64,000 nt of DNA from Porodaedalea pini (lineage: Eukaryota > Basidiomycota > Agaricomycetes > Hymenochaetales > Hymenochaetaceae): contig NBAY01000010.1 of NCBI GenBank assembly GCA_002794775.1, positions 620,001-684,000 of the forward strand, written 5' to 3'. The notes below the pieces were generated by a model. That model had not been told where the DNA came from, did not search any database, and saw only the letters and a list, made by a program, of their open reading frames with translations. A program made the translations under genes and the position numbers. Positions 44,621-56,747 of this stretch are shown here, in pieces (position 1 is the stretch's first letter; each line of letters starts with the position of its first letter).

Positions 44621-45370
44621 GAAGGTACCTGGAGATGGTCGACGCAGAGTCCCAAGAGCATACAGTATTCACGAGCTAGACATATGTCATCATCAAATTC
44701 ATCACGTGATGTCGATGCGTGTCTCATTTGCGCATGTTTGTATACGCGTCTTGTTACTTTAGTAGTACTTATTGAACACCATTCATCCCTCGCAAGACCC
44801 TCATGCACCACCAATGTTCTTCTAGAAGTACGTAGTTCAAGTTGAAGATAATGATAAGAGAAAAAAAAAATCGTGCTATCACCGACTGAAAATATCACGC
44901 TAGCCAGGGATTTGATTCATTTGAAATCTTGGATCCTTTTTTGTTTTAGCAAGAGCTTCCCCATCCGAGAAAAGTGATGTGATTAAGAAATAACCTGGAA
45001 TGAACTGTTCTTCAAGTTCACTTGGATTTATGATGGATGTGCAATAAGGGGTTGTTGTGTTGATCTGTGCAAGGAGTTGATGTGTTCATGTCCCACTGGC
45101 CCGGGTGAGAAAATAGACTCATTGGGCTCAGAAACCTCAAGCTTCTGGTAATTATATCCAGCAGCTCAGACTTGTTCCGAGTTACTCATCTGACGAGGGT
45201 CAAGCATTGTGCGCTGGATTGGATTTCGCTTGTTCTGTGAGAACTGAAACTCAAAGTGATAGCATCGGAATCCAGTGCGCTATATGCGCACACAACATCC
45301 CAACTACTATACAGGCTTAAATCACCTGAAGAAATACATCTACTTCACTTAGGCAAATATGTAATCCAGT
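44621..45370. other. Intergenic
   Basis: 750 bp between the peroxin start and the 3' end of the TAP-like pseudogene. Nothing recognisable. Confidence 0.45.
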
Positions 45371-46882
45371 CTACAGAGCTGGCACAAAATAATCCTTCTG
45401 CAGCTTGCGAGATGCTTCCAGAAGCTTCCGATTCTTGACACTCAGCTCATTGACATTTATGTTGAGGGTTTCGTTGAATATACTGCTTTCAATTCCACAG
45501 ATAGTTCCCGGCTCTGGAAGCATTCCATTCTGGAAGTAGGCCCGAATGGCCTTGATAGTGCACAACGAGGTTGCCGATATTGAACAATGCTGTATGGTGT
45601 TCTAGTAAAGATAGAGATTAAGGTGGATAGTTAGAGAACAACGTATGCCAGGAGAGTCCTGAGTCAATACAATAGACTTAACGAACCCCTTTGACATCTT
45701 GTGTGCGCTAGCGAAAGAAATAAACATAAGATTCGAGTGTGCAACAATGCAACAGCTTGGCTTACATCCACAATGGTGTCACGGGATATCGATGTGTTCA
45801 GCACGTAAGTTTCTGTTGAGTTACGTACCAAATACGAACCTGCAGTGTTTCCGATGAGTAGCAATGGGAGGCTAGTGTTGACTTCAAATGATGCTGTCAA
45901 AAAGCAGAAACATTTAGCTTCAGTTACTCCTTAAAGGTGGCTTTCAAACCTGTGAAGCGCTCTTTAGCCCACAATTTCCATCCACTACCTCATAAGTCAG
46001 CTACGACTTAATCACAAGGAGTTGTCAGCATACGAGCAACCAGTATGTATCCACCACTTCTCTGCAAACATTGAATCTTGAGCCATCATGTCGTAGAACT
46101 TCCTTAGCCCGTCGGCATCCTCGTCAATTTGATCGCCGTATCCACAGGCAATAGAAAGTGTATTATCTATGCCATTCGCGAACGGTGCAGCAGAGCTTAC
46201 AGGCAGTCGCAGGAGGCACTGAGCATTTTCTGATATGACGACCGAAATGAAATCTGGTAGATTGGTTCGACGATCCCCTTCTCAAGATCAGCGAGAGCAG
46301 AAAGGAGTCTGCTTCCGAGCTCATGCGTCCTATACAGGACCTTGAACATTGCATGTTTGTCAACCGAGTAGTTGACTTCACCATATGCTCCCAAAGTCTC
46401 GTTGAAGAACGAGATAGGATGGCTGCACAGCTTCGCAATTACAGACTCAACACGACCATGGATTTCTTCCGCGCTGCTTTCATAAACGGGGCAAGTGAGT
46501 GGTCCAGCTTTTACATATGCTCAGTAAAGGTTATTGAGGACGGCGTCCGTGTCACGTAAGAGTGTTCTTGGACAATGCTGTATGAAAAAGTAGATCTCAC
46601 TGATGTCCAGTTAAGGTCGTACACATCATAAGTGCCTGTGGGTTTAGTTCCAATCATGACTTGGCCATCCTTGCGCTCCTTGGCAGTACTCAGTGAAAAG
46701 CACACTGGCATTGACCAGTGCAGATGTGAAACCCATCTTGAAGGAGCAGTAAACAGAACAAGGAGAACTAGAAAGACAAGCCAAAGGAATGCCTTAGTCT
46801 TCTGTGAATGCCTTCTGTCGACGTGAGACTTCTGTTCTATGAAGCTCGCATTGAAGAGTAAGTGTTTCGATGATGAGCTCAT
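45371..46882 (-). pseudogene. TAP-like peptidase pseudogene, internal deletion
   Basis: The N-terminus from 46882 has a membrane anchor (AFLWLVFLVLLVLF) and YDLNWTS, the start of the TAP-like fold. The next homologous sequence (46540) already corresponds to the DTDNVFTNIL region of the gene at 18078-20515, so roughly 200 codons including the oxyanion loop and catalytic serine are gone. An in-frame TGA stands where DACVEAG is expected (near 46519). The acid-residue region (SLPLLLIGN at about 45870) reads TAGSYLV instead of VADPVTP. The C-terminal part (AIRAYFQNGMLPEPGTICGI, to 45371) is well kept. Confidence 0.85.
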
Positions 46883-47109
46883 GTTGGAGGAACCATGCTT
46901 TTGACTTGAGGACGTTATAGTTCAAGTTCAAGATAATATTTGTGGATCGATCCTTCATCCAGCTTTGGCAATAAGGAAGGCTTTGGCACATAGTTATGGC
47001 GGGAAATGATCTATGATGAAAATAACGATCAGGCATGCCGGCTCAGATAGGTTGGAACGCGAAAAAGCCGGCCCTAAGTGCATACCGCATCGAGTCCCTC
47101 AGATACATA
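46883..47109. other. Intergenic
   Basis: Short spacer up to the MITE; no feature seen. Confidence 0.4.
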
Positions 47110-47776
47110 CAGTATACTATGCCTCCTTTGTACACCCCCATTCCTTCGTACACTGCACATTTCTGGGCTCAAATTGTGTTAAAATGCTCCAGAAAAAAAT
47201 CAGTACATTTATCCAACCCTGCTTTATACAACTGTAAATTTTGAGGATTAAATGATGAGTGCTTGAGTCAGGAGATGCAAAATGGTCGTGTTTTCTGGTG
47301 TTTCTGCAAGGTGAAGCTACTCTAAACCATCTACAATAATTTCATTACATTGATTCTCACTATTGCTAAGGTTCATGCAATTCTGCACATTCCTTCTCAA
47401 GAATAAACAGGGAAACTTCTGAGGTGTCCCTCCTGTTATTTTAAAATTGAAAAAGTGCTAGGACTTGGAAATGAATTTATATCTAAATAACTTAGGACTC
47501 TGAAGATTTGTCACAGCTACTGCTCCTTCGTACACCGTGACTCCTATCAAAAAACAGTTGCGCAGCCAATCGGAGCTCGCGTCAGAGCCCGTTTACATGT
47601 GTCGTCATCCAAAGCAGTCACCCTCACCACCCTTTCCTCATCCTTTTCATCTATTTAATTTCAAGCACTGAGTCAAATCCTCTGAAAATTTAAAGGTATA
47701 TCTGTATACTACTATTTGATGTATATGTGGGAAAAATCGAGCACTGTAAGGTGTACGAAGGAGTGGTAGTTTACTG
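47110..47776. mobile_element. MITE, TA target duplication, 667 bp
   Basis: Imperfect terminal repeats CAGTATACTATGCCTCCTTT and CAGTAAACTACCACTCCTTC, flanked by TA (47108-47109, 47777-47778). The motif CTCCTTCGTACACC recurs subterminally at about 47138 and inside at about 47521. Same general layout as 17400-18058 (CAGT start, CCTTT..ACA, then TTCCTT..ACAC and CACATTT). No coding capacity. Confidence 0.8.
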
Positions 47777-48026
47777 TAATAACAAGTCAAATGAGATGAG
47801 ACGCAGGCCCAAATAATAAAGTTATACACGAAGTAAGTGGCTTCCAGTTGACAAGGGCGAAGGACAGCAGCTCTATACGCTTTACTATTTCATTTCTTCC
47901 ACACTCGAACAAGATTAAATGCAAAATTCTCCAATTTACAAAACTATGCCCGAAATACAAGATATAAACACCATTTCAATGATTTCATATTGCTTTGATC
48001 CAATCAGATGAAAAGAGCGTGGTCAT
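47777..48026. other. Intergenic
   Basis: 250 bp downstream of Hsp20; no feature recognised. Confidence 0.4.
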
Positions 48027-48555
48027 TCAAGAAATAGTAATTCTCTGCGGTAATTGCTCCGGAGAGCTCTTTGGGAATGTGACAGTCAGAAGACCGTTCT
48101 CCAACGACGCTTTAATGTCAGCAGGCTGTAAAACCTTAGTTAGCCTCCTCCGTTGTTGCTAAATAAAAAGAGTTGTATCCTACCTGAGTGCCAGTCGGGA
48201 GTGGCAACGACCGCTCGAAGCGGCCAGTGCGTCTCTCGCGATGTACGAATCCCTTCTCATCGACGTCCTTATATGTCGCTTGTTCGCCAGAAACGACAAG
48301 GCGTCCCTTCTGAACATCAATCGAGACGTTCTCCTTCGTCAGCCCAGGAAGCTCAAGCCATGCGGTTACGAGGTTTGACTCGGGCGACTCATGGATGTCC
48401 ATGCGTGGCTGGAACCTACGCGCGAGGGAGCGCTGCTGTTGCCCATCGCGGTTTGTGAGCTGGCGCTCGGAAGGAACGCGATCGAAGGCGTCATCAAAGA
48501 ACTTCTGGAAGTCGTTGAGAGAGAAAAAGGGCTCGTAGAAGTAGACGGAAGCCAT
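48027..48555 (-). CDS. Small heat-shock protein Hsp20
   Basis: Two exons (48184-48555, 48027-48125), 471 nt, 156 residues. An ATP-independent chaperone that holds unfolding proteins. N-terminus MASVYFYEPFF, then the alpha-crystallin domain: RMDIHESPESNLVTAWLELPGL, VSGE, HRERRTGRFERSLPLP, and across the intron ASLENGLLTVTFPK. The C-terminal motif is QRITIS. An ATG 18 codons upstream (48609) is in frame, but it lies only about 20 bp below the TATA box, so I take 48555 as the start. Heat-shock elements lie upstream. Confidence 0.93.
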
Positions 48556-48629
48556 GTTTATGGGAGTGAAGAGGAGTGAGATTGCTTTGGCTGGATTTCT
48601 TGAGGACATCTTCGACCAAAGTCCACCGC

Positions 48630-48636
48630 TTTTATA
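48630..48636 (-). promoter_or_regulatory. TATA box of Hsp20
   Basis: TATAAAA on the minus strand about 75 bp before the chosen start codon. Confidence 0.7.
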
Positions 48637-48690
48637 ACTTCATGCAAGGAATTCTCTAGAAAGTGCATACTGAGCCGGGTGGACCATTAA

Positions 48691-48703
48691 GAAACTTCTC
48701 GAA
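48691..48703 (-). promoter_or_regulatory. Heat-shock element, perfect three-unit
   Basis: GAAacTTCtcGAA, the alternating nGAAn array bound by heat-shock factor trimers. It lies about 55 bp upstream of the TATA box. A looser GAATTCTCTAGAA is at about 48649-48661. Confidence 0.8.
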
Positions 48704-48760
48704 AGTACATATTCCCAAAGTGGAAAGTGCCAACGCGATTTGTACATGTTTGGCTAGAGC

Positions 48761-48778
48761 TTCTGGACGTTTCTTGAA
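48761..48778 (-). promoter_or_regulatory. Second heat-shock element
   Basis: TTCtgGAcgtTTCttGAA, one imperfect spacing; upstream of the first element. Confidence 0.6.
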
Positions 48779-49008
48779 GCGTCGGCATTCCGGGCAAGTG
48801 ACGACTATAACGTGCTCATTCTGTAAAAGCTAATATTAGAATTAAACAAATTATTGTAGTAAGGTACAATTATTGAACTGTCGAGTCACAGTAAGTATAT
48901 TGTCCGACATGTAAGACTGTATGCTTGATGCCGCCTTTCAGGCCTTCGGTTTCCTAATTTCGTCAATCGTCACGCCCGCCAAGCTCGACTCTGGAAACGA
49001 TGTCCGGC

Positions 49009-52000
49009 TTAAGTTGATGTGCGTATGTGTAAGGATTCCGCCGCACTGCCCTCTTCTTTCTGCACAGAGGCTGCAGACACAACGACAAGCGATCCTCTCT
49101 CCGCACCAGACGAGTCTACTGACCGAGCAATGTTGTCCGCAGACGAATCACCATCAAATAGCACGGCAGTCTCCTCGAGAGTGAGTCCTTTTGTCTCGAC
49201 GATGAAGAAACAGCAGTAAGCTAGCTCAAATGCCAACCAAGCACAGTAGACGATCTGCAAAGCGAAGGCGTACGCAGGGCCAGAGACAATTGCTTAGTGT
49301 CAAGAGTAGATAAATTTGGAATTTCACAAACATAGTATTTCCAACCAAGCGCCTGATCGAACTGATCAGATAAGATTGTACATAGTACTCTCAATCCTCA
49401 CTCACCCCAAGTGCCACAGGATTGACATATTGGTTGAAGATTAGGGAGAGCGTCACGACGAAGGTAGGATGGTCATTCCTTTCGCTCGAATTGAGTATGG
49501 CAGGATCTCAATAGAATAAGACACGATAAGAGGTGTAAATGCCAGACTGCACGACCCCATATTAGCGGATACGGCCGAAGTGGATCAGATGACAACACGA
49601 CGTACTCATACGCGGCGTAGAATAAGAAAATGCTTGCTATGACGGCATGCGCCGCGCCGGTGCTTCCGGTTTTCGCAAACAGTGCGGAGCATACCGTCTG
49701 CATTGTGAAAAAGGCTAGCATGCCAGAGCACGACGTGATGAACAGGAAGCATCTGCCCAGCCGGTCGACGAGGAGCGCCGCACCAACGGAGATGACGAGA
49801 TTCCAAATCTGCAGAAGGCCGTTGATAAGAAGCTGTATCGATGGATCTGTAATGCCGACCGTCGTGAAGACTTCGCTGAGATAGTACGACACGAGCCCGT
49901 TACCAGACCATTGCGAGAAGAACGCGAGGGCGACGAAGATACGAAGACGTCGCCTGTTCCCTGGCTCCGTGACAAAAGACGACCAACGACTATTCACATC
50001 GGTAGCGCTGCGGTCGGCTGCGATGGCGGCTTTGATCTCCTGAATCTCGTGCACAACGAGCGGGTCCTGCCTTGAGAAGAACTAGGTGTAAACGAGTGCG
50101 AATCTTAATATACATTTGACGAAGGCCACTTTCGACACAGCCACTTTTAGTCAGCGCTCCAAAAGGTAAATCCGTCCCTCCTGCCACTTCAGGCAGTCCT
50201 GCAAATCTCAAAAAAAAATAAACCCTCAAAGCGGCAACTCACAGATCACTGAAAGCCGCAACTTACAAATCGCTCAAAGCGGTAACTCCAACAAACCCTC
50301 AAAGCGGCAGCATGCAAATCATCCACACACACTTTCAGCTCAAACAATTCATTTCTCACTTGAAAATTTTCAGAAAAATCATCAAAAAAAAATTAATTAG
50401 GGAATTATTATGCCATCTTTGAAATGAGTATTGGTGTATAAACTGCCACATCACCTCAACTAATTTGAGCTTTCTTGATGATGCATAAGAGAGAGACTGA
50501 AAATACATACAGGAAAATTGTCTACTCACCTTTGTTGTTGTCAGAATGGGTTCAAATAGGAAGTATTATATAATGTGAACTGTACAGTACCAGTGCAAAA
50601 GGAATCCATTGAGAATTATTCTCAGAATATGTAAATCATCAGCATGACATGTGCTAGAGTATAGTGCAACTTGGCCTGGGTGCCTATGAGCTTCAGATGG
50701 GTCAGGGAACAAAGGGAATGTGAAATATATATGAACAGAACATAATGCACCAGGCTCCAAGGATCCAGAGGCTGTGCTGCTTCCCCAAGTCTTGGACTCA
50801 GAGTGGTCCTCATCTTGGCAAGCTTGCAATACATGCTAGAGTATCACTGAACTCAATGTGAGTGCATATGAGCTTTGGATGAGTTGGGGAGTAAGGGAAA
50901 TATGAAAAGGATATGAACAGAATATAATGTGCCAGGCTCTGAAGGTCTGGAGGCTGTGCTGTCACTGAGTCTCAGATTTAGACTTGGACTCAGACTTATC
51001 TTAATCACAGTACAGCTTCACAGTTGTATTCCAGAGTTTGTGTGTGCCTCAGAATGTCAGATGCTTGGTACCTCAGAGTCAAGTTATGATGTTCAGAAGG
51101 TTGGCATTATGTCAGAAGTGGTAAGAACACCCAGTGGGCTTTCAGTTTTGGCATAAATGGAATGCCATACAATAAAATTCAGATTGCTTTCAGACATGTG
51201 TATGTGATACATATATAGTTTTGAAATTGAGAACTCAGACTAATGGCCAGCAAGGAACTTTGAATAGATACAGCTTCAAGAGTGAGAGATTGTACTGATT
51301 AAATCTGAAGAACCAAAGAACTCAGATCAAGCAATGCCTAAAAAACTCGGATTGATGGCCAGCGAAGTTCCCGGCGAAGCCGGGAACTTCAGGGCTGGTC
51401 GCAATAGTGAGGTATAGCTTAACTGATTGCCGTCGGCGTAGTAATACGCCAGAGTTCTAAGGGCTTGCGCCTCTCTGTCTTTGTAAATTAGCCAACGCGG
51501 TGATTCAGGCGCAAACCACATGAGTAGGACTTGTGCTGCAGACGGTACACCTTGTACAAGGGAAGGCAGACGCCAGGCCCACGAACTCTGTAGCTTGACG
51601 CAGCCGAAGGTGGTCCAAGCAGCGCTGCACGACACAGTAGATGCAACATTTGCATGTCCCCGGGGCTATTTTAGGCTCAAAAATGAAGCATGGCGAAGTG
51701 ACTACGTACGAGATAGAGCCAGTGTACCACATGCAGTTGTATAGGGATGTTAGTGTTGCCCGGTGTGGAGGATATGCAATCTCTGACACCAGCATGGGCG
51801 CCGCATTCGCCGCAATCGTCGTCCCAAATCCGACAAGAAAGCTTGAACGCAGTTTGACGAAGGTAAATAATTCGGCCAGACCTTGAGGTATATCACTAGT
51901 ACTCACCGAGCACCAATGAACATACCCACGGAAGACGATGCAGTCTGGAGAATCGTGGCTCCCCAGAGAATTGTTGCACCTACCAAAATACTAGGTTTTC

Positions 52001-52500
52001 GCCCAATTCCGTCAGAAAGGTATGGTGCAAAAGGAAGAGCACCGAGGGCACCGATATTCTTCCGAACCAGAGAAGCAAACAAGAAATTAGCGAAACAGTA
52101 ATGCACGCGGGGAAGAACAGAATCACCTAGGAAACTTACCTGAACGGCGTTGAGAAGCCCGAGCATACCGCCCGTGGGGTGATTGAAGTCTTCCTCCCAC
52201 TGCTTCAGAGACTGTAGCCCATTCATCATGCTTCCATCGAAACCATTGGACGACGAAGTGATAAGACTGAATTCGATGGACATGTTTTGGCGAAGAACCG
52301 TATGCACATGGGTAAGGCTTACAAGAGGAATATCCAGGCATTGAGACAGATGAGTCTGGTTTGGGGCAGGTATTTGGGTGCTGAATCCACTAAAGATCGT
52401 GATAGGCTCACCTCCAGTTGTTGTAAGATCTGCGGTCTGGGTTGAGTAGTTCCGTCCAGGTTCCCTTTTCATTGTTCGCCACGATTGCGCCCACACCCAT
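49009..52500 (-). CDS. MFS sugar transporter, with intron insertion and apparent frameshift
   Basis: A multi-exon gene of the hexose/lactose permease group, normally about 520 residues with 12 membrane helices. The start MGVGAIVANNEKGTW is at 52500. Markers in order: NGFDGSMMNGLQS, GALPFAPYLSDGIGRKPSIL, GFGTTIAANAAPMLVSEIAYPPHRA, WAWRLPSLVQGVPSA, PESPRWLIYKDREAQALRTLAYYYADGNQ, NRRRLRIFVALAFFSQWSGN, LVDRLGR, ETKGLTLEETAVLFDG. The intron after DGNQ (donor GTTAAG near 51424, acceptor CTCAAG near 50074) is swollen by a Helitron-like insertion. In the exon after YDLAFTPLIVSY one base is missing near 49463, moving FVVTLSLIFNQYVNP out of frame. The rest is intact. Probably an inactive allele, unless the indel is an assembly error. 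Confidence 0.85.
50103..51398 (+). mobile_element. Candidate non-autonomous Helitron
   Basis: A 1.3-kb insertion in an MFS intron. It begins TC after an A (50102), ends CTGG before a T (51399), and has a perfect 12-bp stem GAAGTTCCCGGC with a GAA loop at 51364-51390, four bases before CTGG. No terminal repeats and no target duplication. Removing it leaves an intron of about 57 nt, typical here. These are Helitron hallmarks; no Rep/helicase is encoded. Confidence 0.6.
50228..50326 (+). repeat. Short tandem repeat, about four 25-bp units
   Basis: Units start with CTCAAAGCGGCAACT or close variants at about 50229, 50251, 50274 and 50299, each followed by an A-rich tail. Located near the 5' end of the Helitron-like insertion. 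Confidence 0.65.
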
Positions 52501-52966
52501 GACTAGTTTCTTGTATCTCTCAGGCAGATGAGTGTAATTGAACGAGTGTGTATGAGTGAAGGAGTGGAGTAGGCCTAGTCGTGAAGGAGGGTCAGAGTGA
52601 GGTGTCCGGGAGACGCGCGAGGAGGGATAAAAAGGCAGAAGGTGTCATATCGGTTCAGTATAAGTAGCTGGTGTTCTAGCGAAGAAGCGGATGGTCTAGA
52701 AGCAGTTTCTGAATCTCTAACGTTCCAACGCGCATCCAGAGATCGGCAATATACGCGTACGCGAGTTTTGCCGCCGGTACCCTTGGAGGCGATTTAGAAC
52801 AAAAATTTGTTTACTTGCCTTAAGTTCTTGAAGAGGACACGACAGAATTTGATACACACTTCCACACCTTTGAGTACAATATAAATAAACATGTTCAAGT
52901 CCCTGTTTTGTGAGGTACAGTCCATGTTGTAGATTGTAAGGTGTTGAAGATGCTACTGCGGTCCTC
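52501..52966. other. Intergenic
   Basis: Promoter of the transporter and 3' region of the next gene; nothing distinct recognised. Confidence 0.45.
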
Positions 52967-53988
52967 CTAAGACTCAGATTGCTCTGCAGCTTCCTTCGGG
53001 GAGTTCTTATCCTATATTTCAATAGAAGGTCGATGGGCGGAAAGTCAGTACTCCAACCATAAAAGGTGCACCAGAGTAATGCGCGAAAGAGCGTAGTTTC
53101 ACGGGTTTCGTGAAAACGCAACGCTCTTACTGAATAGAAAAGGAATGAATGATATCGGTCACATAGCGCTCACCTTAGCTTGTTTACGTGCTTCGCCTAA
53201 GTCCGTCGGTCCACTGGACTCAGTCTGAAGACTACCGCTACGCTTTGTTCCTGATGGTTTCTCCTTTTGTTCCGGCTTCTCCACATCGTGCACTTCCTCA
53301 GTCTGACCGGGTGCGCCATCGTCAAAACGCGAATCCTCAACAGCCTTCGCGTCCTTCGGGGAGTCCGCGTCCTAGGAAAGTACATGAGCAAGCATGAAAG
53401 GTGCGATAAATTACTAGGCGTACGAAGCTGTCCTTTGCGCTCTGGCTAACATCTGCTTCTGTACCCTCACTATCCTTCATGAGTTCAGGTACCGGATCCT
53501 CTTTCTCAGGAGGAGGGAGAGCGTTTTCTATTGGGGCTTTAGCGGCTACGGCAGCCGCGTGCGCTGGCTTTTTCGAGGGTGGCGCAAGCAAATACGCGGC
53601 CTGTCAATGGAAACGCATTCATTTTCCGCCATATGTAGAATGCAAACAATCGCATTCAAAAGTAGAAAGAAAGAAAAGTGCATAAGTAAACTTATGTCAC
53701 AGACGAAATCGAGCACGAAAACATACACCAAGAACAGTCACCGCACCAGAGCCAATCTGTTAAAGCAAAATACACCAGTAAGCTCACACTACTTGCACGC
53801 ATTTACGTCAAGGAGAAAAACAGATAGCAACGTACCAACCAAGGGGTGTCACTGGACTTTTTCGCACCCGTCGAGTACGCGTCCGAGGCCATGCCGCGCC
53901 TCGCGCCCAAGCGTAGGCTCGTCGACGCCCTCCGCGTACATGTCTGTGACGCCTGGGACAAAACGCGGCGAAAAGCAACGCTGGACAT
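52967..53988 (-). CDS. Putative mitochondrial membrane protein, unknown function
   Basis: Five exons (53836-53988, 53727-53756, 53424-53600, 53174-53371, 52967-53011), 603 nt, 200 residues. The Arg/Ser-rich N-terminus without acidic residues looks like a mitochondrial presequence. One membrane segment (WLIGSGAVTVLGAAYLLAP) is partly encoded by a 30-nt exon. The rest is an Ala/Pro then Asp/Glu/Lys-rich tail, probably disordered, with a repeated SPK(D/E)A motif in exons 4 and 5. No family recognised. Confidence 0.75.
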
Positions 53989-54246
53989 GATGGTTCAAGC
54001 TAAGAGGTACAGTAGGGTCGGGAGGAACGGAACAGCACGTCGGGAGGATTTATGGCGTGAAGTGATCATGTGACGTCATGATATTCGTTTCGCGGGTGAT
54101 CTTCAAAATTTTCAAGCTTGACACAAAACTACATAGTTTGGATGCTCATCTCAACTGTCACTGCATGCCTTTAGATCTCTTGCTTCAACTCCCACATGCT
54201 ATGCAAACGAGCAATCTAGACATTAGATCAACTCGCTTACATCCTG
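53989..54246. promoter_or_regulatory. Divergent promoter region
   Basis: 258 bp between the starts of the mitochondrial protein gene and the WD40 gene. No obvious TATA box. Confidence 0.5.
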
Positions 54247-56037
54247 ATGTCTCGTGATGGCAAACCTTTAGAATTACCAGGACTTTACTGGGACGATGCA
54301 CGGCGCAGATACTTCCCACTCGCGTCTAAACCTAAACGGAAAGCCATAGAAGAGGAGCCTGTAGGAACACAAGTTGCCGATGAGGATAGAGGAAGATCTG
54401 AAGGACACCTAGCAGCCACAGCCAGATATACGAAAGTCGTACGTGCTGGAATCAACAATTACTCGCAAAGGGCTCGGATTACCCAGTATGATCTCATCAT
54501 CGATGCTACGAATGCAACGCTAATTTCATTTCTTTAGTGAGATAGAAGGCGGATCGCTGGTGGACTCATATGTCGAGCTCGAACCGCCCGTCCGACCACT
54601 GTCCTGGCAGACAAGTAAAATAACCTCTTTTCACGTACGTGGCCTAGTCAGCATCCTTATTTCCCAATTCGTCTTACACTGGAAGTGAAATAGGCTGCTA
54701 CAATTGATGATACCCTGAACGTACTTGTCGGAGATTCTCGTGGGGTATTGCATTGTTCGCGGGCAGTAATCAAAACTGCCTCGGAAGTAAACGCCGAAGC
54801 TGACCGATTTAACAATAATTCACGGCTTTTCACGTCTTATCACCTGGGCCCGGGAGCTGCCGTCACACATATTGTTAGGTCTGGGCATGTTGCAGTGTAT
54901 GTAAATTTCTTGGACGTTCTTGAGTAAATTATCAGCTTATCTAGGATGGCTCGAACAGTGCTGTATCTAGTATGTGCGACTCGTGTTCACTAGGTGTGCG
55001 TGATTTGCAAGCTCCGGATTATTCTGGCGTCTCATTTGTAAACTCATTTTCAACAATTGAGCTTCGACGTATCATTGATTCTCTTTGACTCTAGCCGCGA
55101 ATAAACATCGCAGGAGATATACGCGCTGCAAGTCTCTTAGACAGACGCCTGGCTATAGGTAGGACAGAAACGTCTCGAGAAGTTCATCAATCGATCTAAC
55201 AATTAACAGGTATATCTGGAAGAGTAGTCTGGGTAAAAGACATCGGAGGTCCTATAAAGGGCCATACTAGCCGCCAGACCAAGAGTGACGTCCTTTCTGT
55301 AACCCAGAGCTCTGTAAGATCATTTTTTTCTTCCTCGAATACTTTCGACTTATCTTCTGTACTTATTAAGAGTACTATTACCGCCGGCTTGCGCAATGGT
55401 GAAGTGCGGCTCTTCGACATGCGCACCCGCAGTGACGTTGGCACAGAGTTACTGGGGTCACGCTTCTCTGGGAAGGGCAATAGAAATTCCCATTCTATCC
55501 GACATATAAAATCCAGGGATGCACACTCAGCCATTACGCACTTGCAGGACGTGAGTGAGTGGGAGATCCTCGTTGCGACAAGCGCTGGCGAGGTATGACG
55601 TTAGTGATCTGAAATTCTTTCACCTTGCTAACGTTCTCGAATGAAAGCTCGAGATGTTTGATCGGCGTTTTGTGACAGGCAGTCAAGTACAACCCACGAT
55701 AATTTTCAAAGGGCACGTCAACTCGTACCTCCTGGACCTCGTACGTCCTTTCTATCGACGCCTTCCCTTCTTAACCTTTAACTCGAGTTTCACGTTCAAC
55801 ATGAAGGGAATTACGACTGACCCATCTTCGTCGTTCCTCTTTGCTGCTGGCCAAGACTGTCGGGTACGCGCCTGGTCACTGCGGACCGGCGAACAACTGG
55901 GAATGCTCCTTGGAGGCGCTCAGCTGCATAGCCCCGCACGGGCATTGGCAGTGACACAACCTGATCATGCCCATGGCGCAAGACGGTTATGGATCGCGCA
56001 GGACGATGAGGTGCGCGTGGTTCGATTGGGAGGGTAG
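54247..56037 (+). CDS. WD40-repeat protein, DCAF4-like
   Basis: Nine exons (54247-54485, 54538-54634, 54694-54900, 54945-55037, 55095-55158, 55210-55313, 55371-55592, 55648-55740, 55807-56037) total 1350 nt, 449 residues. The N-terminal LPGLYWDDARRRYFPL resembles the start of DCAF4/WDR21, a substrate receptor candidate of CUL4-DDB1 ubiquitin ligases. Repeats are degenerate; recognisable blades include NGEVRLFDMRTRS, VATSAGELEMFDRR and AAGQDCRVRAWSLRTGEQL. Assignment to DCAF4 is by the N-terminal motif and general architecture only. Confidence 0.75.
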
Positions 56038-56747
56038 CCGCTTTCCACCAAAATCACTCGCGAGTCTATTCACGCTAAGGAGACCACCAACCAGCCCCCT
56101 CTCTGCATCTAGTAACGAATTGGTTGCCAACACCGGCTGAAACAGCGCATTATTTATCCGTACCCTCTAACCATCAGAGTCTACTTGCTTAGATGAATGC
56201 AGATTCAGTCGATGCTGCTCTCCACCATCTCTCTTTCTTCGTCGGAAATGTACCTGGTGTTGTGCATGTGTCTTTTATTTGATTCTGAACTGCGGTTATG
56301 AATCGTTGAAGGTGAGGGATTATGAAAACTCTCGGTATACGGTTGTTCCTTTACACTCCACTGTCGTATGGCGGGAAATAATCACTTCCTTGACGCCTGT
56401 CATTCGCTACACAACTAATCCGAGAGAATAGCTACCACTTCTCAGACTTTTGGTGTTGCTAGGGAGGCGTGCTCTTATATACCAGGGGCGAGTCGAAAAG
56501 GCATATTATCTCAGATAATGCGTTATGGGTATGTTCTGAGGCCGGGAAAAGCTGTGCCCCTCTAGCTTTAGAGTACTAGTACAACTTATGCGAAGTAGCT
56601 CTTTAAATTTTACATAATTGCTTTATGAATCAAAGAAAAGCTAGCGTGATGAATGCACATGTGACCGACTCTGAGTAACAGGTTGTCACTGCCGCGTCCC
56701 GAAACAAGCCGAACGGACCTACAACGCGTCTTCACTTTCGCTGCGAC
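56038..56747. other. Intergenic
   Basis: 710 bp between tandem genes; no open frame or repeat of note. Confidence 0.5.

Noticed and set aside
46260..46275. tRNA T-loop-like GGTTCGA
   Set aside because: No matching acceptor, D or anticodon stems around it; it lies inside the TAP-like pseudogene.
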